The position numbers were made by a program, and so were the translations under genes. From positions 1 to 20,900 of IMG/VR virus record IMGVR_UViG_3300006919_000586: a DNA stretch of 20,900 nucleotides, one strand, 5' to 3'. The notes under the pieces were generated by a model. It ran no database searches and was not told the DNA's origin. It was given only the letters and a program-made list of their open reading frames with translations. The stretch is from a virus. This document shows, piece by piece, positions 6,276 to 12,698 of the stretch (position 1 is its first letter; each line of letters opens with the position of its first letter).

Positions 6276-6674
6276 TTATCCCCTTGTTAGTTTTAGTAAT
6301 TTGTCCATTTGAGCCTTAATGATTGGTCCTCTATTTGGCCAATGTATGTAAGGTTCATTAGACTTTGAAAGATTGTACAAAAAAGGTAACACAATCTTTT
6401 CAATCTCTTTAAATCTATTTTGAACATCAGCGTCCTGTATCTCTTTATTAACCGTTTCACGTTCAGATACAATTTGCATAATTTCATTCATCATTGATTT
6501 GATTGAAGAAACATCTGATTTTACTTTTGATATTTCTAAATTTGTATTTTCTATTACTGAAGGATCAACAGTAGGTGTTGATGTTGTTTCAGCTGGTTTT
6601 GTAGAGACAGGAGTAAAACCATAATCTACTGTGGTATCAAATTCACGCATAAAATCTGGTATGTCATCTGCCAT
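6276..6674 (-). CDS. Conserved marine T4-like phage protein, 132 residues
   Basis: The N-terminal third is acidic and Thr/Pro-rich (likely disordered), followed by a helical coiled stretch (about residues 45-90). The C-terminal domain contains IVLPFLYNLSKSNEPYIHWP followed by NRGPIIKAQ. The 'lPlLyNL.k....YI.WPNR' signature is one I associate with a protein conserved in cyanophages and pelagiphages with no assigned function. It has an AAGGAG ribosome site before the ATG at 6674. Cytoplasmic. Confidence 0.8.
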   Translation of the reverse strand: MADDIPDFMREFDTTVDYGFTPVSTKPAETTSTPTVDPSVIENTNLEISKVKSDVSSIKSMMNEIMQIVSERETVNKEIQDADVQNRFKEIEKIVLPFLYNLSKSNEPYIHWPNRGPIIKAQMDKLLKLTRG

Positions 6675-6828
6675 TGTTTTGCTCCTTATTCTGTTTGATT
6701 ATTATTTTTGTTGGTGTTGTAACTAGGTCCGATTGTGTAATATTAATAGGACCTAAAGTCGCAATTGTGGGGCCATAACACCCACTTAAAGTAAATCCTG
6801 CTACTATAAAAGCGGGCAGGAGTTTCAA
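6664..6828 (-). CDS. Small lipoprotein, 54 residues, TTG start proposed
   Basis: Read from a TTG at 6828 the product starts MKLLPAFIVAGFTLSGC, an excellent lipoprotein signal with lipobox LSGC and lipidated Cys17, then about 37 mature residues ending in a charged tail. A longer frame from GTG at 6954 exists but lacks a ribosome site and would bury the signal. AGGGCAGG lies 14-21 bases before the TTG. The start is covered by competing inverted repeats (6796-6845), which may control translation. It could act like an Rz1-type spanin subunit, but nothing proves this. Confidence 0.55.
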   Translation of the reverse strand: MKLLPAFIVAGFTLSGCYGPTIATLGPINITQSDLVTTPTKIIIKQNKEQNNGR

Positions 6829-6845
6829 GCAGGAAAGACCTGCCC
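6796..6845 (-). promoter_or_regulatory. Competing hairpins over lipoprotein start
   Basis: Two copies each of CCTGC (6797-6801, 6839-6843) and GCAGG (6816-6820, 6829-6833) allow mutually exclusive pairings: one large hairpin GGGCAGG/CCTGCCC (6814-6845), or two separate hairpins (6796-6821 and 6829-6843). The TTG start at 6828 and its possible ribosome site lie inside. On the minus strand, GCTTTTATAG follows the large hairpin, so it could also act as a terminator. Confidence 0.5.
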
Positions 6846-6925
6846 TAAGTTTGTAGAATAAGCGGATTGACCTATTAGACTCTGGTATACGACCGTTGTT
6901 CTTCGGTTGCTCGCTTTCTACTATA

Positions 6926-7240
6926 TTATTTAGTTTTTGATTTTTGTCTAGCACGATGCTTTTTGATTACCTGTTCAGTTTTCACTTGTTTTATTGACTT
7001 TTTACCATATTGTTGTGCTAATGCACTTTGTGGATGAGCTTCTGATATTTTACTTAATACTTCTTTAAATCCTTGATCATTTTTGTAAGTAATACCTGAA
7101 ACACCAGCAACAATATTCATTCTTTTAGGTACTTGTCTGATATGTGGGTTTTTAGATAGATACTCTTCCATTTCAGCAATGGTCATTATATCATCCCATT
7201 CTTTATTTGTTTTGGTATTAATAAATGAATATGATGGCAT
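6926..7240 (-). CDS. Conserved phage protein with FmdB-like N-terminus, 104 residues
   Basis: MPSYSFINTKTNKEWDDIM at the start recalls the FmdB-like 'MP.Y.F.....G.e.e..M' pattern of T4-like cyanophage proteins, but the zinc-ribbon cysteines are missing. ISEAHPQSALAQ sits in the middle and the C-terminal tail is Lys/Arg-rich (KKHRARQKSKTK), suggesting nucleic-acid contact. The ATG overlaps the preceding stop by one base (TAATG) and no Shine-Dalgarno is seen, so translation is probably coupled. Function unknown. Confidence 0.75.
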   Translation of the reverse strand: MPSYSFINTKTNKEWDDIMTIAEMEEYLSKNPHIRQVPKRMNIVAGVSGITYKNDQGFKEVLSKISEAHPQSALAQQYGKKSIKQVKTEQVIKKHRARQKSKTK

Positions 7241-7632
7241 TATTTTAAAGATAGATGATATAATACATCACTAACAGCTTCCATCATATCTTCTAATACA
7301 CTTTCTAAATCTATGAAGTGACCATTTTTATCGTCTTCACTAAATTGTAAACTAAACAAAGCAAGATCATCTTTAAATCGTCTTATCATAGATGTTAATT
7401 CTTTTAAATCAGAATAATTAGTTAGGCTGGATTTATAATCTGGACTATATTTAATTCTAGTGCCTGTGTTACCTTGATAGATTTCTACAAATCGGTCATT
7501 CAAAGTATTAAATTTAGTGTAAAATTCTCCTAAAGCTTCGTGTTCAGCATATGACTCAGTTTGCCAATGAGCAACTTGAATATCATTTAAGAAAAATATA
7601 TTGTGATTTATAAATTGTGCTATATGATTCAT
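7240..7632 (-). CDS. DUF5856-like conserved phage protein, 130 residues
   Basis: An all-helical protein with the signature AHWQTESYAEHEALGEFY near residues 20-38, then NDRFVEIYQG and a C-terminal helix pair with acidic residues. I associate 'hWQT.SYA.H.alg.fY' with the DUF5856 family of marine T4-like phages. The layout recalls a ferritin/Dps-like helical bundle, but metal-site residues are not confirmed. The ribosome site is weak; it follows the Cys-rich gene by eight bases. Confidence 0.75.
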   Translation of the reverse strand: MNHIAQFINHNIFFLNDIQVAHWQTESYAEHEALGEFYTKFNTLNDRFVEIYQGNTGTRIKYSPDYKSSLTNYSDLKELTSMIRRFKDDLALFSLQFSEDDKNGHFIDLESVLEDMMEAVSDVLYHLSLK

Positions 7633-7640
7633 ATTTTTAT

Positions 7641-7769
7641 TTATTGTACTATTTCAACGTCAGGTCTTTTTTTATTACAAACTGAACAGTTACATTTTTT
7701 ACATTTTTTACATTCATAACAAGGCTCTGGACAATGAGCTTCGCAATTACAGTTTTTACATTTTTCCAT
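7641..7769 (-). CDS. Cysteine-rich 42-residue protein
   Basis: A short frame with 10 cysteines in 42 residues at positions 4, 7, 9, 13, 17, 20, 23, 26, 28 and 31, then a KKRPDVEIVQ tail. Spacing includes CxxC, CxC and repeated CKKC. This density points to metal binding (zinc or copper cluster, metallothionein-like) rather than disulfides, because there is no signal peptide. The ATG has a GGAAATAA ribosome site and lies 14 bases inside the end of the preceding 54-residue gene. No family recognised. Confidence 0.75.
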   Translation of the reverse strand: MEKCKNCNCEAHCPEPCYECKKCKKCNCSVCNKKRPDVEIVQ

Positions 7770-7920
7770 TTATTTCCGTTTCTTTTAATCCTTGTCTTAA
7801 AATTTCTTCTTCGGTTGCTGTAAACAATCTAATCATACGTTTTTCTGAAGCCAATCTTTCGTCTCTTGCTCTTTTTGATTGTTCTCTACTTATCACTATT
7901 GATTCATCTTCAAATATCAT
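7756..7920 (-). CDS. Small charged helical protein, 54 residues
   Basis: Starts MIFEDESIVISREQSKRA and continues as a highly charged helix (RARDERLASEKRMIRLF, then TEEEILRQGLKETE). No motif recognised. Its ATG overlaps the preceding stop in an ATGA arrangement and its end overlaps the Cys-rich gene by 14 bases. This chain of overlaps is the main support for it being a real gene. Confidence 0.65.
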   Translation of the reverse strand: MIFEDESIVISREQSKRARDERLASEKRMIRLFTATEEEILRQGLKETEINGKM

Positions 7921-8090
7921 AATGGCTCTCTATTTGCTTTTATAAAATTGTTTACCCATTCATCTTCGGTCATAACATTTTTTAATCTTTTAAAACTACC
8001 TTTACCTTTTTTAGGTTTAACAGTTCTAGTCTTGTACTTAGGAGTTCTTACTTCTTTTGCAATTGGATTAGATTTCTTTCTGGGCTTCAT
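7917..8090 (-). CDS. Small basic protein, 57 residues
   Basis: MKPRKKSNPIAKEVRTPKYK starts a Lys/Arg-rich N-terminal half, followed by a short acidic helix (MTEDEWVNNFIKANREPL). It looks like a nucleic-acid-binding or RNA polymerase/ribosome-associated small phage protein, but no family is recognised. The ribosome site AAGGAATAAAAA fits the ATG at 8090. It overlaps the upstream gene by 23 bases and the next by four (ATGA). Confidence 0.7.
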   Translation of the reverse strand: MKPRKKSNPIAKEVRTPKYKTRTVKPKKGKGSFKRLKNVMTEDEWVNNFIKANREPL

Positions 8091-8652
8091 TTTTTATTCC
8101 TTCTGCAAACCATTGTGGCATTTTAGCAGGTGCTTTCCAAGTAGCAAATCTTTGTTTTTTCATAATGTAATACTTGCGATAACTTGCTACAACATCACCT
8201 GGTACTTTACATTCATCAGGCATTGCTGGTGTAGCATCTGTACCCATAACATCAATTCTAGCATTCTTTGGTGGTGTCTGTAATAATTGACCTAGTTTTT
8301 GAATTGTTAAATGGTCTTTAGTGTGATTGTATCTTCTTTTGTATTCATCATTAAGTGCCATCATATGTTTGTATAACCATACGTAATTGTATGCTGATTG
8401 TAGTACCCATTGTGTACTAGGATGATTTAACCAGCCTGCCTTGTATATGATAGCTTCTTCATTTGGATTATCAAGTCGCCATCTTTTAATCTTACGGCCA
8501 TTTTTAGTAGTATCAAAATATTCTTTACCATCTAATACTCTTTTAGCAGTACAAAGCATTTGAGCAGATTCTAAAATCATTTTGACCACGTGTTTGTCTA
8601 AAAGCATTTGAGCAGCTTTTACAGGATCTTTATCAACATAAAATATGTTCAT
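8068..8652 (-). CDS. Conserved marine phage protein with DKHVVKM motif, 194 residues
   Basis: The N-terminus MNIFYVDKDPVKAAQMLLDK is followed by HVVKMILESAQMLCTA, KRVLDGKEYFD, NHPSTQWV and YNYVWLY, then TPAMPDECK near residue 142 and a C-terminal MKKQRFATWK. I recognise this as a well-conserved protein of T4-like cyanophages and pelagiphages with no function I can name with confidence. Invariant-looking His, Lys, Glu and Asp residues in the first 40 positions suggest an enzyme. It starts at a TAATG overlap with the DUF2061-like gene. Confidence 0.8.
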   Translation of the reverse strand: MNIFYVDKDPVKAAQMLLDKHVVKMILESAQMLCTAKRVLDGKEYFDTTKNGRKIKRWRLDNPNEEAIIYKAGWLNHPSTQWVLQSAYNYVWLYKHMMALNDEYKRRYNHTKDHLTIQKLGQLLQTPPKNARIDVMGTDATPAMPDECKVPGDVVASYRKYYIMKKQRFATWKAPAKMPQWFAEGIKNEAQKEI

Positions 8653-8879
8653 TATCTTTTTTTACTCCAAGTTCTATCTAAAACATAATACCAACCACCA
8701 TTAATTAATGGTTCTATAATTGCGTCTGCACCAGCAAGAGCCCAATCTGCACCTGTAATTATTCGATTACAAGTCATAGCAATTACAATGTGACCTATTG
8801 TGTAAACAACAGTTCGGCCTAAACTTGTGCCAAGCAATTTTTGTAATGTTTTATATATGCCGTGTTTAAATTCTGTCAT
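8652..8879 (-). CDS. DUF2061-like small membrane protein
   Basis: 75 residues. The TSLGRTVVYTIGHIVIA stretch followed by TGADWALAGADAIIEPLING and WYYVLDRTW matches the DUF2061 pattern ('TS..RT...T.gh...A...TG....A...a..EP..N...Yy.heR.W'). It should have two membrane helices in the inner membrane. The family's function is unknown. Overlaps both neighbours by one base (TAATG), so it is translationally coupled. Confidence 0.85.
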   Translation of the reverse strand: MTEFKHGIYKTLQKLLGTSLGRTVVYTIGHIVIAMTCNRIITGADWALAGADAIIEPLINGGWYYVLDRTWSKKR

Positions 8880-9070
8880 TATCTAGCTGTGTAAATGTTA
8901 CTTCTATTAATTCTTCTTTTTAATACTCTTAATAATTCATCTATTTTATCAATTACGTTAATTAAATCTGTATCAGTAATCATTTTTGATCCTGCTCTTA
9001 ATTCTTCATACTCATCTATTGAAATATGAACCATACCAGACTTATGTTTTTTACCATCATCTTTTACCAT
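8879..9070 (-). CDS. Hypothetical protein, 63 residues
   Basis: Starts MVKDDGKKHKSGMVHIS, then a charged helix (DEYEELRAG, DLINVIDKIDELLRVLKRRI) that could form a coiled coil. No known motif. The ribosome site AAGGGAT lies nine bases before the ATG, and the start abuts the end of the preceding gene. Part of the operon behind the promoter at 9263-9291. Confidence 0.7.
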   Translation of the reverse strand: MVKDDGKKHKSGMVHISIDEYEELRAGSKMITDTDLINVIDKIDELLRVLKRRINRSNIYTAR

Positions 9071-9253
9071 TTAATGTATATCCCTTCTGTATATATCCAT
9101 ACGACCATACTTCTTACATAATTTTTCAAACACATTAAACCAATAGTTTTTGGCCCAATTTGAAGTTGAATTTTTGCAAGCCTTTTTGGCGTTGTCTATT
9201 CTTTTGATTTCTTTTGATTTATAGATTCTATCTATATCTTCTTTAGTCAACAT
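9071..9253 (-). CDS. Hypothetical basic protein, 60 residues, near-leaderless start
   Basis: The ATG at 9253 (MLTKEDIDRIYKSKEIKR) is preferred over an in-frame ATG at 9283, because the latter lies inside the promoter spacer and would not be transcribed from it. The -10 box ends 10 bases before 9253, leaving a leader of only about two to four bases and no Shine-Dalgarno. The protein is basic and Tyr/Lys-rich with a KKYGRMDIYRRDIH tail. No family recognised. First gene of an operon running to 5617. Confidence 0.65.
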   Translation of the reverse strand: MLTKEDIDRIYKSKEIKRIDNAKKACKNSTSNWAKNYWFNVFEKLCKKYGRMDIYRRDIH

Positions 9254-9262
9254 TCTATAATA

Positions 9263-9291
9263 ATTATACATCAATCCGTACATAAAGTCAA
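9263..9291 (-). promoter_or_regulatory. Sigma70-like promoter
   Basis: Minus strand: -35 TTGACT (9286-9291) in the extended form GCTTGACT, 17-bp spacer, perfect -10 TATAAT (9263-9268). It starts the operon that includes the DUF2061-like, Cys-rich and M15 genes. It lies just after the stop-side of the TM/coiled-coil gene at 9306. Confidence 0.85.
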
Positions 9292-9305
9292 GCAGTTAAA
9301 TATCG

Positions 9306-10247
9306 TTATTTTTTGTCATTCCAATCGTATATTTGATTTAATTTTAACTTAATTTCATCTGGATCTAACGAATCTAAGTCTCTTTCAACTAGTTTTCTAA
9401 AGTCACGGTCTTTTTTCTTTAGTTCTTTACTTTGTTTTTCAAGTCGTTGCAACTTGTCTTCTAATCTTTTTTCTTCTTTTGCTTTTGTTAAATTTCTTTT
9501 AAGTCTCCATTGTCTCAATGATATGTTGGCTGCAATTAAAAGTAATACTGCAAGTGGATCAAATACAAATATTAAAATTAGTATTACAATTCTGACCGCT
9601 TCATCAAAATGACTTTTTGCGTCATCACCATATATAAGTTCAGCAACATATTTAATAGGTCCTACTTCGGCCTCTATCTTATCTTGTGCTAATTGTAGAT
9701 TGGCCTTTTCTGTAGATAGTTTAGCAATCTCATCACTTGCGTTTTTAATTGCTGTGTTTAATTCGTTTCTTTCTGCTTCTTGTTTCTGTCTTTCTTTTAA
9801 TCCTCGTGTAGCATATTCATTGTTTAAATAAACTTCTATTGACTTATCTAATTGTGTTAATGTTTTTTCTGCTCGATCAATAACAATTTCTTGTCTTTTA
9901 ATTTGATTATCTATTGCATTAATCTTTATTGTGTTACCAGATGTGGGTTGTACTTGATCAAGGTGTGCCTTTGATAAGAACCCAAAGATACCCATAGATG
10001 TAATGAATATTAAAACTATAATTGCACTAAACAGATATGCTTTTAAAGTAGCTGGCACCATATCTGAGCGCCAATTATTATAGAGCCAAGATGCGGCTAC
10101 TAACTTACCTATTTCTAATGCACTACCCATAGCAATAATTGGCATAGCAGCGCCAGCAAATAATGTTGCTAATCCTATGATTGAGTAACCAGCAGCAATG
10201 ATTGAAATACTGATGGCTGATAGAAAGGTTATAAGTATTAAAAACAT
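9306..10247 (-). CDS. Multi-helix membrane protein with long coiled coil
   Basis: 313 residues from an ATG at 10247 (a TTG at 10271 is the alternative; neither has a strong ribosome site). It starts with three hydrophobic segments (about 1-25, 30-50 and 70-95, ending ITSMGIFGFLSKAHL), then a coiled-coil region of about 100 residues (IDNQIKRQEIVIDRAEKTL onward). A fourth membrane helix is VILILIFVFDPLAVLLLIAA (about 220-240), followed by a second charged coiled coil to the end. Similar coil-containing membrane proteins occur in marine T4-like phages without known role. It may organise the inner membrane or block superinfection, but that is speculation. Confidence 0.8.
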   Translation of the reverse strand: MFLILITFLSAISISIIAAGYSIIGLATLFAGAAMPIIAMGSALEIGKLVAASWLYNNWRSDMVPATLKAYLFSAIIVLIFITSMGIFGFLSKAHLDQVQPTSGNTIKINAIDNQIKRQEIVIDRAEKTLTQLDKSIEVYLNNEYATRGLKERQKQEAERNELNTAIKNASDEIAKLSTEKANLQLAQDKIEAEVGPIKYVAELIYGDDAKSHFDEAVRIVILILIFVFDPLAVLLLIAANISLRQWRLKRNLTKAKEEKRLEDKLQRLEKQSKELKKKDRDFRKLVERDLDSLDPDEIKLKLNQIYDWNDKK

Positions 10248-10255
10248 ACTTCTAT

Positions 10256-10423
10256 TTATTTGTTTAACCAATTCTTTTTATAGTATCTGTAAAAAGACTT
10301 ATCTTCAAAGTATTTTGCTACGTCAGCAGGTCTTACTTGATCGCTTTTTATACAAACAGCCATATCTTCGTAATCACACTTTCTAACAATAGGGGTTTGC
10401 ACCTTCTTTTTTTTCTTTTTCAT
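10256..10423 (-). CDS. Small basic protein, 55 residues
   Basis: Starts with Met and six Lys, then VQTPIVRKCDYEDMAVCIKS and a C-terminal YFEDKSFYRYYKKNWLNK. The middle RPADVAKYFEDKSFYRYY could be a short helix-turn-helix-like element, but that is weak. The ribosome site is AGGAAAAAGAACAG. It starts within the end of the preceding 53-residue gene (41-base overlap) and ends eight bases before the ATG chosen for the next gene. Confidence 0.65.
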   Translation of the reverse strand: MKKKKKKVQTPIVRKCDYEDMAVCIKSDQVRPADVAKYFEDKSFYRYYKKNWLNK

Positions 10424-10544
10424 ACTGTTCTTTTTCCTTTTCTTTTTTTTTAATTTTATTATAGAAATAAAATATTGTAGTTAACCCTACTAATATAATA
10501 GTGTTGTTAATTATTAATATACTAAAGCCATCTATTAGTGTCAT
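10383..10544 (-). CDS. Small single-pass membrane protein, 53 residues
   Basis: The N-terminal half is a hydrophobic helix (FSILIINNTIILVGLTTIFY) and the C-terminal half is a run of Lys and Glu (IKKKEKEKEQYEKEKKEG) ending in PYC. Its ATG overlaps the stop of the glucosaminidase gene by one base (TAATG), so translation is coupled. Architecture matches the 50-residue protein at 12222-12374. It could be a holin-like or spanin-like lysis helper next to the wall hydrolase, but only the layout supports this. Confidence 0.7.
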   Translation of the reverse strand: MTLIDGFSILIINNTIILVGLTTIFYFYNKIKKKEKEKEQYEKEKKEGANPYC

Positions 10545-11248
10545 TATTTTTTACTTTCAACTTTAGAGTCAGTTTTTACTTCAATAGGTATTTCACCTGA
10601 TTGTTGTTCTTGTTTTCTTATTTTATCAATTATATAATTAACTCTTTCTGCATAATCAGGTGTTGTTGAATAACTTTTTAGTGTATAAATTAATTTCTTA
10701 GAATCTAATGGTTTATCCATAACTAGTAACTTAGTTCTTTCAAATCTAAACTCATCATAAGCATAATGATTGTTTAACAATTCAACTAAAAATTTTACAC
10801 CTTGACATTTTGTAGGAAATATTCTAACGCCCCAACCTTTCCAAGTAGTTCTACCTTCTAACAACATATGTGGTACTTGTTTATCATAAGTTCGTATACC
10901 AAATAGGTTATTTCCTTCTAAAGCAAAACGACTTGTACCCCAACCAGACTCTAATGCTGCCATTGCAACTATCATTTCAACAGGCACTCTTTCCATTCTA
11001 GGCGTTTCAAAGTTTACCCAATCAACACACTTACGAACAGCCTGAACAAACTGCATATCATTGTTATAATTAAATGCTGGTTCTTGTAATCCTAAATTGT
11101 TTGCCCAATCTGTAAATTTTGTTTCTACTTCTAATTTAATTTTATGAGATACATAAGGATTAGGAGTAAACGTACCAAACACATAAGCTGCTAATACAAT
11201 TAAAATAAGCCACATTATTTTTTGAAATTGGCGTTTAATTGTTTTCAT
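10544..11248 (-). CDS. Membrane-anchored glucosaminidase (Bax/FlgJ-like, GH73)
   Basis: 234 residues from an ATG at 11248 with AAAGG five bases ahead (an upstream in-frame TTG is less likely). One N-terminal membrane helix (IMWLILIVLAAYVFGTF, about 11-27) anchors the protein or serves as a signal-arrest-release signal. The catalytic domain has VEMIVAMAALESGWGTSRFA with likely catalytic Glu100, then NNLFGIRTY, the hallmark of Bax/FlgJ N-acetylglucosaminidases that cut peptidoglycan glycan chains. The C-terminus is a charged tail. A second muralytic enzyme of the M15 type is at 5617-6129, so two bond types can be attacked. Confidence 0.88.
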   Translation of the reverse strand: MKTIKRQFQKIMWLILIVLAAYVFGTFTPNPYVSHKIKLEVETKFTDWANNLGLQEPAFNYNNDMQFVQAVRKCVDWVNFETPRMERVPVEMIVAMAALESGWGTSRFALEGNNLFGIRTYDKQVPHMLLEGRTTWKGWGVRIFPTKCQGVKFLVELLNNHYAYDEFRFERTKLLVMDKPLDSKKLIYTLKSYSTTPDYAERVNYIIDKIRKQEQQSGEIPIEVKTDSKVESKK

Positions 11249-11525
11249 AAACACCTTTCTTAGCAATTGACTTTAATAACTTTAAATCTACTTTTTTATT
11301 CATTGTAATTACATAATATTTGTGAGTGACCTTGTGAGCATTTACAGGACCTATAAATGGTATGTTGTATTCTCTTTGAAATATTAATAAGTCTTTAAAG
11401 TATAAAGGTAACAAATCATTTAAAAGTTTATCATTTTCATCTTTAGGTACTTTAGGTGTTTTGTAATAACCTTTACCTTTAATTAAACCTTTTAATATTT
11501 CTTTTTGTACTTTATTAAATCGCAT
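11235..11525 (-). CDS. Hypothetical protein, 96 residues
   Basis: Basic protein starting MRFNKVQKEILKGLIKGKGY. The first helix is followed by a KDENDKLLNDLLPLYFKDLLI helix and a beta-like HKVTHKYYVITMNKKVDLK stretch, which could form a winged-helix-like fold. This is structural guesswork. It starts 11 bases inside the end of the preceding gene and its end overlaps the glucosaminidase start. No family recognised. Confidence 0.7.
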   Translation of the reverse strand: MRFNKVQKEILKGLIKGKGYYKTPKVPKDENDKLLNDLLPLYFKDLLIFQREYNIPFIGPVNAHKVTHKYYVITMNKKVDLKLLKSIAKKGVYENN

Positions 11526-11808
11526 TACTAACCTTCTTTACATAATAATCATAACCACCATCATCAAATTTCTTTTGTATGAAGACTAGATTTTTATTAT
11601 CTAAGTATTGTCTATAACCTTTAAATATTTTTTTACTAGTTCTGCCTGGAAAATTATCTAATATATCTTTGTGTAAATGTCCAGTATAGTAAAGTTTCCA
11701 ATCTTTAGATCCATTCTGTAAAACGTAATCTATAGTATTGATACCATTTCTTATTTGTTTTTTTAACCACTCATCAATGTGATTTTTTTCTTCACCTTGT
11801 TTCATCAT
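11515..11808 (-). CDS. Hypothetical protein, 97 residues
   Basis: Starts MMKQGEEKNHIDEWLKKQIR with a helical first third, then DWKLYYTGHLHKDILDNFPG and a C-terminal KFDDGGYDYYVKKVSNAI that looks like a beta hairpin. It resembles the next gene in length and in ending with a Tyr-rich strand pair, but I would not call them paralogues. Ribosome site AGAAAGATAT. It lies between the SprT-like gene and the 96-residue gene. Confidence 0.7.
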   Translation of the reverse strand: MMKQGEEKNHIDEWLKKQIRNGINTIDYVLQNGSKDWKLYYTGHLHKDILDNFPGRTSKKIFKGYRQYLDNKNLVFIQKKFDDGGYDYYVKKVSNAI

Positions 11809-11821
11809 ATATCTTTCTGTG

Positions 11822-12235
11822 TTATAATCTTAAGCCTATCTTTTCAACTCTAGGTTCAAAGGACCAAAATAAATCGTTATGAGCGCCTGTATCACCTAAA
11901 TTCTGCATTTGATATAAATGTACCATTTCGTGTACTAATGTGTCTAAAAAATCTCTTTTTGTTTTATACTCTGGTAACATTTCAAGTTTATATAATCTTG
12001 TTCCTTTTCTTCTCCACTCTAAAGTAATAACTTGTCCTATGCACTTGTCTCTTGTCAAGTCTTTAATTTCAACATCACCAAAAGGAGATAGTTTACCATT
12101 AAAAATATAACTGTTTAATTGTTTAAAATATTTTTTGATGTCTTTGTAAGTAGTTTTATATTTTTTAGCAATAGAATATTGCCTTTTGATTTTTTGTTTC
12201 AATTTGCTCATTCTAATACTTTTACTCGTTGCCAT
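11822..12235 (-). CDS. SprT-like zinc metallopeptidase
   Basis: 137 residues with the SprT/Spartan-type HEMVH motif at about 102-106 (Glu103 catalytic, two His as zinc ligands) and a third His in GAHNDLFW (about 119). An N-terminal helix pair and FNGKLSPFGDVEI match the family's 'fN..L....v.i'. Eukaryotic relatives cleave DNA-protein crosslinks; in phages the substrate is unknown, and no C-terminal zinc ribbon is present here. GAGGAAAAGAAAG precedes the ATG. Its start overlaps the end of the 50-residue membrane gene by 14 bases. Confidence 0.88.
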   Translation of the reverse strand: MATSKSIRMSKLKQKIKRQYSIAKKYKTTYKDIKKYFKQLNSYIFNGKLSPFGDVEIKDLTRDKCIGQVITLEWRRKGTRLYKLEMLPEYKTKRDFLDTLVHEMVHLYQMQNLGDTGAHNDLFWSFEPRVEKIGLRL

Positions 12236-12374
12236 CTTTCTTTTCCTCTTTTATTTTTTTATTTGTATAATATAAACAAATAACTAAAACTGAAAGTAAA
12301 ATAATAAAAAGATCCTTTGGTATAAAGGCATAAACAAAATTCATAGTATCATTAAATACTTCAATTACACGCAT
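12222..12374 (-). CDS. Small single-pass membrane protein, 50 residues
   Basis: N-terminal amphipathic stretch (MRVIEVFNDTMNFVYAFIPK), one hydrophobic helix (DLFIILLSVLVICLYY) and a charged end (TNKKIKEEKKDGNE). Architecture matches the 53-residue protein at 10383-10544. The ribosome site AAAGGAT is eight bases before the ATG, which lies 14 bases inside the end of the exported gene before it. No family recognised. Confidence 0.7.
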   Translation of the reverse strand: MRVIEVFNDTMNFVYAFIPKDLFIILLSVLVICLYYTNKKIKEEKKDGNE

Positions 12375-12696
12375 TTGCTGATCCTTTTAACAATTCACAT
12401 TTATATTTTTCATCCGCCTTCATTCTTAAATCGGCAGCAATGCCATCTAATACAGCAGGCAAATAAATTTGTAATACTGAAATCATATCAATAGCATATT
12501 TGTGAGCAAGTTTTTCTAGTTCTTGTTCCATTAACTTACTACTATCAATATTACCACCAGTAACTTTTTGAGTTACTACGTGACCAATAACTGCCTTTGT
12601 ATAATCATCTGCTTTAGCAGGTTTTACTAAACCTAAAAATATAGCAAAAGTAAAAATACAAATATAAAAAATAACTTTAAACTTAAAACTTTTCAT
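12361..12696 (-). CDS. Exported protein with Sec signal, 111 residues
   Basis: Signal peptide MKSFKFKVIFYICIFTFAIF, continuing to likely cleavage after residue 29 (AKA, then DDYT). The mature part of about 82 residues is helical, with KLMEQELEKLAHKYAIDM and a C-terminal KCELLKGSANAC pair of cysteines that may form a disulfide. No family recognised. It begins two bases after the preceding gene and is in the operon behind the promoter at 12921-12949. Confidence 0.75.
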   Translation of the reverse strand: MKSFKFKVIFYICIFTFAIFLGLVKPAKADDYTKAVIGHVVTQKVTGGNIDSSKLMEQELEKLAHKYAIDMISVLQIYLPAVLDGIAADLRMKADEKYKCELLKGSANACN

Positions 12697-12698
12697 TA

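Noticed and set aside
6829-6954. Upstream extension of the small lipoprotein from a GTG at 6954
   Set aside because: No ribosome site precedes the GTG, and the extension would bury a perfect lipoprotein signal that begins at the TTG at 6828.
7948-8283. A long plus-strand frame of 111 codons
   Set aside because: It is opposite two minus-strand genes with good ribosome sites and overlaps (7917-8090 and 8068-8652), and it has no ribosome site or family resemblance.
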